Shown here piece after piece: positions 1-8,256 of a stretch of DNA of 64,000 nucleotides. A program made the position numbers and the translations under genes. The notes under the pieces are model-generated. The model had not been told where the DNA came from, searched no databases, and saw nothing but the letters and a program-made list of their open reading frames with translations. The stretch is from Mycolicibacter hiberniae. Its GTDB lineage: Bacteria > Actinomycetota > Actinomycetes > Mycobacteriales > Mycobacteriaceae. Location: the NCBI RefSeq assembly GCF_010729485.1, contig NZ_AP022609.1:3534001-3598000 (forward strand), given 5' to 3'. Position 1 is the stretch's first letter. Every line of letters begins with the position of its first letter.

Positions 1-416
1 GTGGCGTCCAGCTTCGCAGCCGCCTCTTTGGCGATCTTTTCGAGCTTTGCCCAGGCCTGCTCTGACACGTCGACATTCTGCGCAATGGCGTTGGGGAGGA
101 AGTACCGTTTGCCGTCGGTCTGCTCATAGGGCCGCTCGCATCGACCGCCCGAACCCTCGTGGATGGTCTCCCAGCTGACAGATGAGATGACCTCGCTTGC
201 GGCCGTGGTTATCTCGTCCATCGCCGCCTGTACCTGGGTTTGGGTCTCCTCGAAGGACGGCAGAGATCTGAGCACGTCCAGGGCCTCTGCGGCCACGCTG
301 GGCGGAGTGGGTTCATAAGGTTGAGACACGTGACATCCTGCGGTTAGTGCGGCGATGGCCAAGACAGCGGACAGGCATCGTCGCGGCTGGGGTGGGGATA
401 TGTGGTGATCCGTCAA
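1..416 (-). CDS. Putative lipoprotein, LppV/LppA-like (truncated by window edge)
   Basis: The minus strand reads an open frame from a TTG codon at 416 to the window start without a stop, about 138 codons. The N-terminus has basic residues (PRR, 11-13), a hydrophobic stretch and a lipobox LTAGC with the lipidated Cys at residue 28, so a lipid-anchored envelope protein is expected. The rest is soluble and charged, with a segment reading RCERPYEQTDGKRYFLP. The TTG overlaps the TGA of the upstream DUF1023 hydrolase gene (TTGA), suggesting translational coupling. A lipoprotein following a DUF1023 hydrolase matches my memory of the M. tuberculosis Rv2797c-Rv2796c (lppV) pair. The biochemical role is unknown. 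The C-terminus lies outside the window. Confidence 0.75.
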   Translation of the reverse strand, partial: MTDHHISPPQPRRCLSAVLAIAALTAGCHVSQPYEPTPPSVAAEALDVLRSLPSFEETQTQVQAAMDEITTAASEVISSVSWETIHEGSGGRCERPYEQTDGKRYFLPNAIAQNVDVSEQAWAKLEKIAKEAAAKLDA

Positions 417-2326
417 TTTCCTCGAACCGCCTTGTCGCCGAGACCGGCCAGGACCGCGGCGATGTTGTAGTTGGTCGTCCGAATTCCTCCTCCGTCGGGG
501 AAGCGCGGGTAATCGCTGTGGCCGTGCGCTTCCTGCAGCACGATGGCGCCGCCATGCCCGTCGGGCACGCTAGCGGCACCGGTGGCCAGTCGGGTGAATT
601 CGGGGTTGGTGGCCGGGTTCGATCCGAAATCGCCGAATTCGTTGTTGAGGTAGGTGCCCAGGATCGGAATGCCCTGGCCCACCGCCCTGGCGTCGTAGGC
701 CCATTGGATGGGGTCATCGGGGGTTTCCATCGCGTAGACCTGGCCGGCGTGCAGCTGCAGTTGCTCCGGCGTGGAGGCTGCGATTCCGGGGGACCCGTAG
801 AACAGCGCCCGCGATACCCCGTGATCACCGGCCTCCTGCAGCGCCAGCCCGGTGGTCAGTGAACCGTAGGAATGCCCGATCGCGGTCAGATCGGCGGGAC
901 CGCCGAGGTGCGAGGCCTGTATCCCGTCGTAGAAGCGGGCCAGATCGCGGGCGCCGGCCCGGGCAAGCTCGTCGTGGGCGACGCCCCAGATCCCGGACAG
1001 GGAAGCGGTTTTGTCGTCGAAGCCGGGCACCTGCGGCGGGTCGTAACCGATCCAGGCGATCGTCGAAACGGAATCTGTTGCGTGCCCGGGGGTAAGTCCC
1101 AACTGCCGCAGGGCCTCTTGCTGGAGGTTGGTCGCCTCTTCGGTCATTCCCCCGATGCTGCCGTGCACCGTGGTGTTGAGTCCGGGGGCGGTGACCGATA
1201 CGTGGGTCGCCTTATCCGGATCGCCGACCGCGATGGCGGCACGGGCCTGCGTGCCGCTTTCGGTGTCCAACAGCATCAGCTTGCGGTCCGGGCTGGCACT
1301 GACAGCCGAATCGACGGCCTGCAGGTCGGCCAGATACTTCGAGCCATCGCGCGCGGCGTCGTACTGGCGCTGCCAGTTCTCGTAGGCCACCCGGTCGTCG
1401 AATATTGCGCCCGGCTTGTTGGGACGCGGAATATTCTCGCCGGCAGCCCAGTCCGGGTGCTGGTTCTGCAACGCCTGCGCCTGCGCCGCGGCGGACTGTG
1501 CGCGCGCGAGTTCCTCGGCCAGGTGCCGCTTGTTGTAGTGGTCGTAGCCCAGGCCGTCCGGCGGGTCACAGGGCATCCCCGGATGGTTGCCGATGTTGTT
1601 GTCGGAGTTGTAGAGCCACTCCTTCTGTCCGGGCGTCAGGCTGTTCCAGAAGTCGTGGAACTGCTGTGGATCGTCGGGCACCGGTCCCGGTGGCGGCGCC
1701 GGAGCATCCGCGTCGAACCCGTCCAGGGCGTCGGCGGCGTCGTAGCCACCCTTCTCCCGCAGGTTCGTCAGGCCCTGCTGCAGTGTTTTGGCATAGGTGG
1801 TGCGGATGACGGTGCCGTTGTGCAGGGCGGTCGCGGTGTCGTCCTGAGCAAGCCGGCGGCACTGGGCGATCTCGGCGGCGTAGTCGTGGCCCTGGCTCTC
1901 CAGTTCCAGGCACTGCCCGATGCGGGCGTCCAGGACGATCAGGTTGGCGTTGAGTGCGGTGATGTTGGCCTGGGATGCGGCGCGGGCTTGGGCCAGGGTT
2001 GCGGCGATGACGCCCAGGTCGGCGGCGATCTGGCCGAGTTGCGCGTTGGTGGCGTGCAGGCCGTCTTTGACGCGCTGGACTTCGGCGCCGTCGTTGATGG
2101 GTTGCTCGCCGTTTTCGCGGTTGTACTGCGTGAAGTGTTCTTGGGCGGCTTGGAAGGCATCTTCGGCGGCGGTGGCCGAGCCGGCAGCGGAGTGAAAGGC
2201 CTTGGCCAGGAAGTTGATCTGGGTGGGGCTGCCCGCCTGCAGGCTGTCGTCGATCGCCCACGGGTCACCGCCGGCCTGTCCGATGAGGTCGCCGATCTGC
2301 AGGTGCGCGAGGGCGGGACGGCTCAC
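413..2326 (-). CDS. DUF1023 alpha/beta-hydrolase
   Basis: A 637-residue protein. The N-terminal half (about 1-300) is helical, Ala/Gln-rich and coiled-coil-like, with DLIGQAGGDPWAIDDSLQAG near the start. The C-terminal half carries the hydrolase core, with nucleophile elbow GHSYGS (Ser about 486), a likely acid in TPDDP and a His in HGHSDY. No signal peptide is visible. This is the DUF1023 family typical of mycobacteria; Rv2797c is the likely counterpart. The substrate is unknown. I chose the GTG at 2326 because it overlaps the stop of a 15-codon ORF that has a strong ribosome-binding site. The GTG at 2380 in the same frame would add 18 mostly Arg-rich residues. The 3' end overlaps the lipoprotein start, so the two genes are probably cotranslated. 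Confidence 0.85.
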   Translation of the reverse strand: MSRPALAHLQIGDLIGQAGGDPWAIDDSLQAGSPTQINFLAKAFHSAAGSATAAEDAFQAAQEHFTQYNRENGEQPINDGAEVQRVKDGLHATNAQLGQIAADLGVIAATLAQARAASQANITALNANLIVLDARIGQCLELESQGHDYAAEIAQCRRLAQDDTATALHNGTVIRTTYAKTLQQGLTNLREKGGYDAADALDGFDADAPAPPPGPVPDDPQQFHDFWNSLTPGQKEWLYNSDNNIGNHPGMPCDPPDGLGYDHYNKRHLAEELARAQSAAAQAQALQNQHPDWAAGENIPRPNKPGAIFDDRVAYENWQRQYDAARDGSKYLADLQAVDSAVSASPDRKLMLLDTESGTQARAAIAVGDPDKATHVSVTAPGLNTTVHGSIGGMTEEATNLQQEALRQLGLTPGHATDSVSTIAWIGYDPPQVPGFDDKTASLSGIWGVAHDELARAGARDLARFYDGIQASHLGGPADLTAIGHSYGSLTTGLALQEAGDHGVSRALFYGSPGIAASTPEQLQLHAGQVYAMETPDDPIQWAYDARAVGQGIPILGTYLNNEFGDFGSNPATNPEFTRLATGAASVPDGHGGAIVLQEAHGHSDYPRFPDGGGIRTTNYNIAAVLAGLGDKAVRGN

Positions 2327-2370
2327 GCGGAGCCACCGGCGGCAGCACCGGCGCCGGTGTCGACCGACAT
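2323..2370 (-). CDS. Possible 15-codon leader ORF coupled to the DUF1023 gene
   Basis: ATG at 2370 is preceded by a strong purine-rich site (GGAGGTGGGAGG). It encodes only MSVDTGAGAAAGGSA and stops in a TGA that overlaps the GTG start of the hydrolase (GTGA). It could be a leader peptide driving coupled translation. Alternatively the ribosome-binding site may serve the hydrolase from an upstream start in another frame. No function is claimed. Confidence 0.35.
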   Translation of the reverse strand: MSVDTGAGAAAGGSA

Positions 2371-2450
2371 CGCCTCCCACCTCCGTATCACCTCGGCGGT
2401 TGCAGTGAGACTACCGGCACCCACCGGGTCGCGCGCTAGCCTTGAGAGCC

Positions 2451-3173
2451 ATGACCGGCCTGCTCGATGTGCGACGGGCCGCCGAACGCGCCGCCACCCG
2501 CACTCCGTGGCTGACCTCGCGGCATTCGTTTTCGTTCAACGACTACTACGACCCGGACAACACCCATCACGGCTTGCTGCTGGTCAACAACGATGACCTC
2601 GTCGCGCCGTCCGCCGGATTCGACACCCATCCCCACCGTGACGCCGAGATCGTCACGTGGGTGTTGTCCGGGGCGTTGAGTCATCGCGATTCGATCGGCA
2701 ACGCCGGCGTCATCCATCCCGGCCTGGCGCAGCGCATGTCGGCGGGCACCGGAATTCTGCATTCGGAGCGCAACGAATCAGCTTCCGAGCCGGTGCATTT
2801 CGTCCAGATGTGGGTCATGCCGGACGCGCCGGGACGCGAACCGGCCTACCAGCAGCGCGAGATCGGGGACGCGCTGGCGGGCGGGCGCCTGGTAACGGTC
2901 GCCTCAGGCCGCGATCCGGACGCCATGATCGGCGTGGGCAACGCCGACGCCACCTTTTACGCCGCTCGCCTGCGTCCCGGCGACCGCATCGCGGTGCCCG
3001 ATGCGCCGTACACGCATCTGTTCGTCGCGCTGGGCCGGGCCGAACTCGAGGGTGCCGGAGCCCTGGGGGCCGGTGACGCGGTCCGTTTCAGCGGCGGCGG
3101 CGGTCAGCGCCTGTCTGCGATCACGGCGGCCGAAGTGCTCATCTGGGCGATGGCAGCTCGCCTGGGCGGCTGA
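2451..3173 (+). CDS. Pirin family protein (cupin, quercetinase-like)
   Basis: A 240-residue two-domain cupin. The N-terminal pirin domain contains FDTHPHRDAEIVTW and GILHSERNES, giving the classic metal set His60, His62, His104 and Glu106. The C-terminal domain has the PYTHLFVALG strand pattern of pirins. Pirins bind Fe(II) and some, such as E. coli YhhW, have quercetin 2,3-dioxygenase activity; the cellular role in mycobacteria is not established. The ATG at 2451 is preferred over an upstream in-frame TTG at 2442 that adds only MRA. It is divergent from the DUF1023 gene and convergent with the next gene, so it is probably monocistronic. Confidence 0.9.
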   Translation: MTGLLDVRRAAERAATRTPWLTSRHSFSFNDYYDPDNTHHGLLLVNNDDLVAPSAGFDTHPHRDAEIVTWVLSGALSHRDSIGNAGVIHPGLAQRMSAGTGILHSERNESASEPVHFVQMWVMPDAPGREPAYQQREIGDALAGGRLVTVASGRDPDAMIGVGNADATFYAARLRPGDRIAVPDAPYTHLFVALGRAELEGAGALGAGDAVRFSGGGGQRLSAITAAEVLIWAMAARLGG

Positions 3174-3183
3174 CCCAGCGCAC

Positions 3184-3876
3184 TCAGGGCATGTCCACCT
3201 TGGCGGCCAGCCAGCGCCCGTTCACCTTTTCCATGGTGATCACGATGCGACTGCGGTCGATCTGCACCTGTGGGCTGGCTTTGTTGCTCACCGCCTGATC
3301 GACGAACAGCAGCACCTCGACCTTGTTCTTGGTGGCGGATTTGACCGCGGATTCGATGACGGTGCCGTGCGCCGTCGCCTTGTTGTCGATCAGCAGTTGG
3401 CGGAGCTGCTCACTGGATGTGCTGTAGAGGTCCTTGAACTCGCCGGTGGCACCGTCGAGGATCTCGGCGAAGTTCTTGTCGATCGCCGTGGGGTCCACAC
3501 TGGTGAGCGCCAGGGTGTACTTCTCGGCTGTCTCCAGTGCCTGCGCGGCGGCCACGTTGCGCTGGTGGTGGGCGTACAGCAGCCAGCCCTCGTAGGCCGC
3601 CCCGATCACACCCAGCGCCAGCACCGCCACCGCGATCCATCGCCGCTTGGGAACACCGGCCTTGGACCGGTCCGGCTCTGCGGCGGCCTCGTCATCGGCG
3701 GCATCGGCTGCGCCGGTGTCCTGTGCGTCGTCGGCCGGCGGTGTTGGTGCCCCACCGTCCGCGGACTCGCCGTCGGCAGATTCGGCGTCAGCAGACGGGG
3801 CTTCGGTCTCGGCATCGGCGGTCTCGGCCGCCGGTTCGACGGCGTCGGCTTCCTGCTGGTCCTCACGGTCCGGCAC
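3184..3876 (-). CDS. Mce-associated membrane protein
   Basis: A 230-residue protein with an acidic Ala/Asp/Glu-rich cytoplasmic N-terminus (about 1-85), one membrane helix (RRWIAVAVLALGVIGAAYEG) and an extracytoplasmic domain of about 130 residues. The C-terminus (AHGTVIESAVKSATKNKV, then DRSRIVITMEKVNGRWLA) closely parallels that of the protein at 14084-14734, so the two are paralogues at either end of the mce operon. Mas proteins are thought to support assembly or stability of Mce transport complexes. The GTG at 3876 is chosen because GAGAGG lies 8 nt upstream. The frame is open further upstream but would add a less plausible leader. Confidence 0.8.
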   Translation of the reverse strand: MPDREDQQEADAVEPAAETADAETEAPSADAESADGESADGGAPTPPADDAQDTGAADAADDEAAAEPDRSKAGVPKRRWIAVAVLALGVIGAAYEGWLLYAHHQRNVAAAQALETAEKYTLALTSVDPTAIDKNFAEILDGATGEFKDLYSTSSEQLRQLLIDNKATAHGTVIESAVKSATKNKVEVLLFVDQAVSNKASPQVQIDRSRIVITMEKVNGRWLAAKVDMP

Positions 3877-3963
3877 CTGCACTACCTCTCGTCGTCCGCA
3901 GCGCGGGGCCGTTCGGCCCACAACGCACCCCGAACCTACCAACCCGCTCGGGCGGGCACGTCG

Positions 3964-4560
3964 TTAGATGCAGGCCCCGGAACTCCGCAGGGCGTCGCCC
4001 CACCCGAACGCGGAATCGATGTGGGGACGGGTGAAGCCCGCCAGCTGCTTCTTACGGATGCTGTCGGCGATCCGCGACAGCTGGAACAGCACGCCGGTAA
4101 TCTGTTCGCCACCGTAAATCGGGGAGTACGCGCCGTAGTTGTCCGGGGTGTTGCGAATCGTCAGCGGCTGCACCCGCGGCCCAAGAAAGCCGGTCGAGCG
4201 GTCGAGGTTGGCCACCACCGCATCCGCCTGCGACTGCAGGCCGTCGTAGACGTCATGGCGATCGGCAAGAGAGCGGTTGAAAGCGGCGACCTGCCCCATC
4301 AGCGGGTCGAACTGCGCGTTGAACCACTGGCACGAGTCCGACATGCCACTGATCATCTCCGGCGTCACCTGGTAGGTGAAGGTGGTGTAGGGCCAGATGT
4401 CCATGCGCGGCGACCAGTCGCTGGGCGCGGGCGCGAACTCCGGGAGTGCCGGTGCCGTGTCCGGTTCGGCGGCCGCGAAGCCCGGGGTCAACACGGCGGC
4501 CGCCGCCATCACGCCCACGACAACGGACGCAATCTGAGTCCAGCCTCCCTGTATCGGCAC
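3964..4560 (-). CDS. Secreted mycobacterial protein of unknown function
   Basis: A 198-residue protein with a Sec-type signal peptide (IASVVVGVMAAAAVLTPG) and a probable cleavage after GFAAA. The mature part has ITxPYTTFTYQVTPEM-like and PHIDSAFGWGDALRSSGAC segments and two Cys (SDSCQW and the C-terminal GAC), which could pair. I do not recognise a characterised family. Start GTG at 4560 follows AAGGGAG by about 8 nt; an ATG at 4620 in frame would put a charged stretch before the signal. It lies upstream of and antiparallel to the mce operon, with the Mas-like gene downstream on the same strand, so a link to Mce function is possible but only from context. Confidence 0.75.
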   Translation of the reverse strand: MPIQGGWTQIASVVVGVMAAAAVLTPGFAAAEPDTAPALPEFAPAPSDWSPRMDIWPYTTFTYQVTPEMISGMSDSCQWFNAQFDPLMGQVAAFNRSLADRHDVYDGLQSQADAVVANLDRSTGFLGPRVQPLTIRNTPDNYGAYSPIYGGEQITGVLFQLSRIADSIRKKQLAGFTRPHIDSAFGWGDALRSSGACI

Positions 4561-4933
4561 CGTCCCGACTCCCTTCCACTCGTTGCGCTCGTCCCGGAGC
4601 GTATCGCCATAGAACCCCATGTGGGGGCGCCAAAACCGCGAAACTGGGGGCTACCCGCCAGTAACCCACCCATAACCGATGTCATGTTGCCCGAAGCACC
4701 CTTGCCAGGGCATTGTGTCCGACATCATGTCCGGATGAAAGGACTCGGCGGATACCCATGTGCTCTACCCCGACCGCCGCGATGCGTATCCTTTCTGCCA
4801 ACCCACCAGTTGGTCCGAGAAGCACAGAACCGAACAGCGGAGTAAGAACCCTGACTATGGTGCCCGCAATGGATCATCAGCCACGCGCACAATCGGCTAC
4901 CCACGGTGATCTCCCGACCCCGAACGGCGATCG
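4561..4933 (+). promoter_or_regulatory. Divergent control region upstream of the first mce operon
   Basis: This 373-bp stretch separates the minus-strand secreted protein from yrbEA. It holds direct repeats TGTCCGACA and TGTCCGGAT near 4718-4736, an inverted repeat at 4798-4813, and a short ORF running into yrbEA. No clear sigma-70 -35/-10 pair could be fixed by eye. Confidence 0.5.
4798..4813. promoter_or_regulatory. Inverted repeat, possible TetR-type operator
   Basis: CCAAC-N6-GTTGG is a perfect 5-bp dyad about 120 bp before yrbEA. Its size fits a TetR- or GntR-family operator. The regulator is unknown, and no regulator gene lies next to this operon. Confidence 0.4.
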
Positions 4934-4937
4934 ATGA
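4869..4937 (+). CDS. Possible short upstream ORF coupled to yrbEA
   Basis: An open frame that can start at ATG 4857 or 4869 encodes about 22 residues beginning MDHQPRAQSATHG. It ends in a TGA that overlaps the yrbEA ATG (ATGA). The overlap pattern is the same one used between many genes of this operon. The peptide has no recognisable features, so a leader role is only an inference. Confidence 0.3.
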   Translation: MDHQPRAQSATHGDLPTPNGDR

Positions 4938-5803
4938 CTCCCCCGGACAACCGCGATCTCACCGATGCGGCCCCACTCGACGGCGTCGCCGCCATCCAGG
5001 ACTGGACCGCCGGCTATGTCGATCGCCACCCGCTGGCATCCCTGACCACCGTGGGCGAGCAGTGCGTGCTGGCCGTGCGCACCGTGCAGTACTTCTTCTC
5101 CGACCTGTTCGGCGGTCGTTTCCAATGGGGTGAGTTCGTCCGGCAGAGCGCGTTCATGGCCAACACCGCGGTGTTGCCCACCATCCTGGTGGCACTGCCC
5201 ATCGGGGTCACCCTCTCCGTTCAGTTCGCCCTGCTGGCCAATCAGGTCGGCGCGACCTCGCTGGCCGGCGCGGCCGCTGGACTGGCCGTCATCCGGCAGG
5301 CCGCCTCGCTGGTCGCGGCCATGCTGATGGCCGCCGCGGTCGGCTCGGCCATCACTGCCGACCTGGGTTCGCGAACCATGCGCGAGGAGACCGACGCCAT
5401 GGAAGTCATGGGCGTCTCGGTGATCCGCCGACTGGTGGTCCCCCGCTTCGCGGCGGCCATCATGATCGGTGTCGCGCTGACCGGAATCACCTGCTTCGTC
5501 GGCTTTTTGGCCAGCTACCTGTTCAACGTGTACTTCCAAAAAGGTGCGCCCGGCAGCTTCGTGGCCACCTTCTCATCATTCGCCACCACCGGTGACATGA
5601 TCGTCGCGTTGCTCAAGGCCGTGGTGTACGGCGCGATCGTGGCGGTGGTCTCGTGCCAGAAGGGGCTGTCCACCCGAGGCGGTCCGGCCGGCGTGGCCAA
5701 CTCCGTGAACGCCTCAGTGGTGGAGTCGATCCTGGTGCTGATGATCGTCAACGTCGGTATCAGCGAGCTCTACAACGTGCTGTTCCCCCGGACGGGACTG
5801 TGA
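4934..5803 (+). CDS. yrbEA: YrbEA, permease subunit of Mce lipid transporter
   Basis: A 289-residue MlaE/YrbE-family integral membrane protein with an N-terminal amphipathic segment (QYFFSDLFGGRFQWGEFVRQ) followed by about five hydrophobic helices. The family signature EETDAMEVMGVSVIRRLVVPR, a cytoplasmic coupling loop, is intact near residues 150-170. With YrbEB it should form the membrane channel that pairs with an MceG-type ATPase, not encoded here, and with the Mce hexamer outside the membrane to import lipids. It is the first gene of an operon; the next ATG is 2 nt after its stop. Its sequence differs clearly from the YrbE1A copy at 28131-28934, so this is a separate mce locus. Confidence 0.95.
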   Translation: MTPPDNRDLTDAAPLDGVAAIQDWTAGYVDRHPLASLTTVGEQCVLAVRTVQYFFSDLFGGRFQWGEFVRQSAFMANTAVLPTILVALPIGVTLSVQFALLANQVGATSLAGAAAGLAVIRQAASLVAAMLMAAAVGSAITADLGSRTMREETDAMEVMGVSVIRRLVVPRFAAAIMIGVALTGITCFVGFLASYLFNVYFQKGAPGSFVATFSSFATTGDMIVALLKAVVYGAIVAVVSCQKGLSTRGGPAGVANSVNASVVESILVLMIVNVGISELYNVLFPRTGL

Positions 5804-5804
5804 C

Positions 5805-6662
5805 ATGACTGCCTCTTCGTACGTCCCGGCATTCGCACGCCCACTGCTGCGCGTCTACCGGATCGCGACAGAGCCGACCATACGGCTGGGGCACATGCTG
5901 GTGTTCTTCGGGCGCGCCGCGGCCGGCGTCCCGACGGTGCTGCGCCATTACCGCAAGGAATTCCTGCGGCTGCTGTCCGACATCGCCTGGGGCAACGGGT
6001 CCATCGTGGTCGGTGGCGGCACCGCCGGGGTGGCCGTGGTGCTCGGCTTCACCGCCGGCGCGCTGGTCGCCATCGAGGGCTACAACTTCCTGAACCTGCT
6101 GGGGCTCGGACCGGCCACCGGAATCATCTCCTCGCTGGTCAACACCCGCGAACTGGCGCCGATCATGGCGTCGCTGGCATTCGCGATGCAGGCCGGCTGC
6201 CGTTTCACCGCGCAGCTGGGCGCCATGCGGATCTCCGAGGAGATCGACGCGCTCGAATCGATCGCGATCCGGCCGATCCCGTTCCTGGTCACCACCCGCC
6301 TGCTGGCCTCGACCATCGCCGTGATCCCGCTCTACGTTGCATGCCTGGCGATCACCTACCTGACCTGCCAACTGGTCACGGGCCTGATCGGCGGGGGTTC
6401 GATCGGCCCCTACCTGCACTACTTCACGATGATGCTCAGCGGCCAGGACATCCTCTACTCGGTGCTCAAGTGTGTGGTGTTCGTCTGGCTGGCCTCGACT
6501 GTGCAGTGCTACTACGGCTTCTACGCCTCCGGCGGACCCGAGGGCGTCGGGGTGGCCGCCGGCCGAGCTATGCGTGCCAGCATCACCGTCGTGATCATGG
6601 TCAACATGCTGCTGACGATGGCTCTGTGGAGCATCGACGCCGGCGCAAGGTTCGGAGGCTGA
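5805..6662 (+). CDS. yrbEB: YrbEB, permease subunit of Mce lipid transporter
   Basis: A 285-residue MlaE-family permease. A cytoplasmic N-terminus includes LRHYRKEFLRLLSDIAWG, followed by about five membrane helices. The conserved loop reads MRISEEIDALESIAIRPIPF, then the LVTTRLLAS helix. The C-terminal half ends with the GFYASGGPEGVGVAAG motif typical of YrbEB proteins. It is expected to heterodimerise with YrbEA. Start ATG 5805 is one nucleotide past the yrbEA stop, and mceA follows one nucleotide after its own stop, so these genes are one transcript. Confidence 0.95.
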   Translation: MTASSYVPAFARPLLRVYRIATEPTIRLGHMLVFFGRAAAGVPTVLRHYRKEFLRLLSDIAWGNGSIVVGGGTAGVAVVLGFTAGALVAIEGYNFLNLLGLGPATGIISSLVNTRELAPIMASLAFAMQAGCRFTAQLGAMRISEEIDALESIAIRPIPFLVTTRLLASTIAVIPLYVACLAITYLTCQLVTGLIGGGSIGPYLHYFTMMLSGQDILYSVLKCVVFVWLASTVQCYYGFYASGGPEGVGVAAGRAMRASITVVIMVNMLLTMALWSIDAGARFGG

Positions 6663-6663
6663 C

Positions 6664-8256
6664 ATGGCCAATTCCCTGGATACCGACGGACGCGGACCTT
6701 CCGAGCAACAGCTGCTGGGCGCGGGAATCGCGGTCCTGCTGGTGATAGCCCTGACCACCGCCGGTCTGCTGGCCAAGTCCACCGGCATGCTCAACTCCTA
6801 CGTCCGCGTTATCGCCGACTTGATCAACGTCGGCGACGGACTGCCCGCGCAGTCCGACGTCAAATATCACGGGCTGCTGGTCGGCAGCGTCACCGACGTG
6901 ATTCCCGCCGCCTACGGCAAGCCCAACTACGTCCACATCAACCTCAAACCCGAATACGCCAAGGACATTCCGGGGTCGGTGACGGCGCGGGTGGTGCCGT
7001 CCAACGTGTTCGCCGTGTCTTCGATCCAACTGGTGGACTCCGGAGACGGCGGCCAGACCATCCGCGACGGCGCCCACATCGCTGAGAACGGCGAGCTGTC
7101 GACGGTGATCTTCCAGACCACGGTGTCGAAGCTGCGGGACATCCTGGCCGCCACCGGCCGCGGGCGCGAAGACCACAGTCTGGGCATTCTGGCCGCGGTC
7201 GGCGCGGCTACCGACAACCGGCGCGTCAAACTGCTCAATGCCGGCGCGCACATGTCCCGGCTGCTGGATCAGCTCAACGGGATCGTCGCCACCGAGCCGG
7301 GGCCGTCCACCGTCTCGGCGCTGCTCGACGCCACCCACGGACTGCAGGCCACCGCGCCCGACCTCGTCGACGCGCTGCACCAGGCCGTCGAACCGATGCG
7401 GGCGTTCGCCGAGAAGCGCGCCGAGTTGGCTTCACTGGTCACCGGCGGTCAGCACACCGTGGGGGTCACTCGCGCGGCGTTCGACAACCACATCGACCAG
7501 TTGATTCAGATCACCCACGACTTCACGCCCGTGGTAGGCGTGCTGGCCAACAACGCCGACAAGTTCGTCCCGATCTTCACCCGGGTCAACCAGCTCAACG
7601 AGAAGTTCTTCGAAAACCTCTACCACCCCAAGTTGATCACCAAGAACATGCGGGCCAATCTGTCCTTCACCCCGCTGCACACCTACACCAGAGCGGACTG
7701 TCCGCAGTATGGCGAGGTGAAGGGACCGAGCTGCTTCACCGCGCCGATGATCTCCGTGCGGTCCGAACTGCCCGAGAACTTGCTGCCGCAGAACTACCGC
7801 TTCCCCGCCGGCCTCGAACCACCGCCCGGTACCGAGATCGGCCCCGATGGAAACCTGCATGCGGTCGGGCCACCCGTGATCAACCCGAATCGCAGCCTGG
7901 AGGACACCAACCCGCCGCTGCCGTGGTGGACCGGGCCGTTCCCCCGGGTACCCGGCACTGCCGATCCGCTCGACCCGGCTCCCCCGCCCCCACCGAGCCC
8001 TCCCATCCCGGTGCAGCCCCATGCGCCGGAGTGGCGGCCGGCTGCGCCGGTGGCCCCGGCGTCCTACGGCGGCAACGTGGGTCCCGTCGGCAGCCAAACC
8101 GAACGTACCCAGCTCGGCCTGCTCACCGGACAGGGCGGACCGGCATCGGTGGCGACTCAGCTGCTGCTCGGCCCCGTCGCGCGCGGAAACGCCGTCTCCG
8201 TCTCCGTCTCCACGGCGGCCGAACCCGACCCGCCGAAAGCAGGTGGCAACAAATGA
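6664..8256 (+). CDS. mceA: MceA, Mce-domain lipid-binding protein with Pro-rich tail
   Basis: A 530-residue protein with an N-terminal signal-anchor (LLGAGIAVLLVIALTTAGLLA), an MCE domain around residues 45-135 (DVKYHGLLVGSVTDV) and a helical needle region to about 340. A Cys pair occurs in TRADCPQY...GPSCFT. A strongly Pro-rich segment near 420-460 (DPAPPPPPSPP) precedes a low-complexity tail. MceA-F proteins form a hexameric tunnel across the periplasm. The protein is longer than the Mce1A of this window (406 residues); the extra length is the Pro-rich tail, which may interact with the cell wall. The stop overlaps the mceB start (ATGA). I could not assign the operon to a numbered mce family by eye, only exclude mce1. 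Confidence 0.93.
   Translation: MANSLDTDGRGPSEQQLLGAGIAVLLVIALTTAGLLAKSTGMLNSYVRVIADLINVGDGLPAQSDVKYHGLLVGSVTDVIPAAYGKPNYVHINLKPEYAKDIPGSVTARVVPSNVFAVSSIQLVDSGDGGQTIRDGAHIAENGELSTVIFQTTVSKLRDILAATGRGREDHSLGILAAVGAATDNRRVKLLNAGAHMSRLLDQLNGIVATEPGPSTVSALLDATHGLQATAPDLVDALHQAVEPMRAFAEKRAELASLVTGGQHTVGVTRAAFDNHIDQLIQITHDFTPVVGVLANNADKFVPIFTRVNQLNEKFFENLYHPKLITKNMRANLSFTPLHTYTRADCPQYGEVKGPSCFTAPMISVRSELPENLLPQNYRFPAGLEPPPGTEIGPDGNLHAVGPPVINPNRSLEDTNPPLPWWTGPFPRVPGTADPLDPAPPPPPSPPIPVQPHAPEWRPAAPVAPASYGGNVGPVGSQTERTQLGLLTGQGGPASVATQLLLGPVARGNAVSVSVSTAAEPDPPKAGGNK

Noticed and set aside
872..2596. Long plus-strand ORF opposite the DUF1023 gene
   Set aside because: It is antisense to a clear family member and has repetitive Val/Gly/Arg composition typical of high-GC shadow frames.
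3001..4845. 614-codon plus-strand ORF over the Mas and secreted protein genes
   Set aside because: Antisense to two proteins with clear membrane or signal features and without a plausible start.
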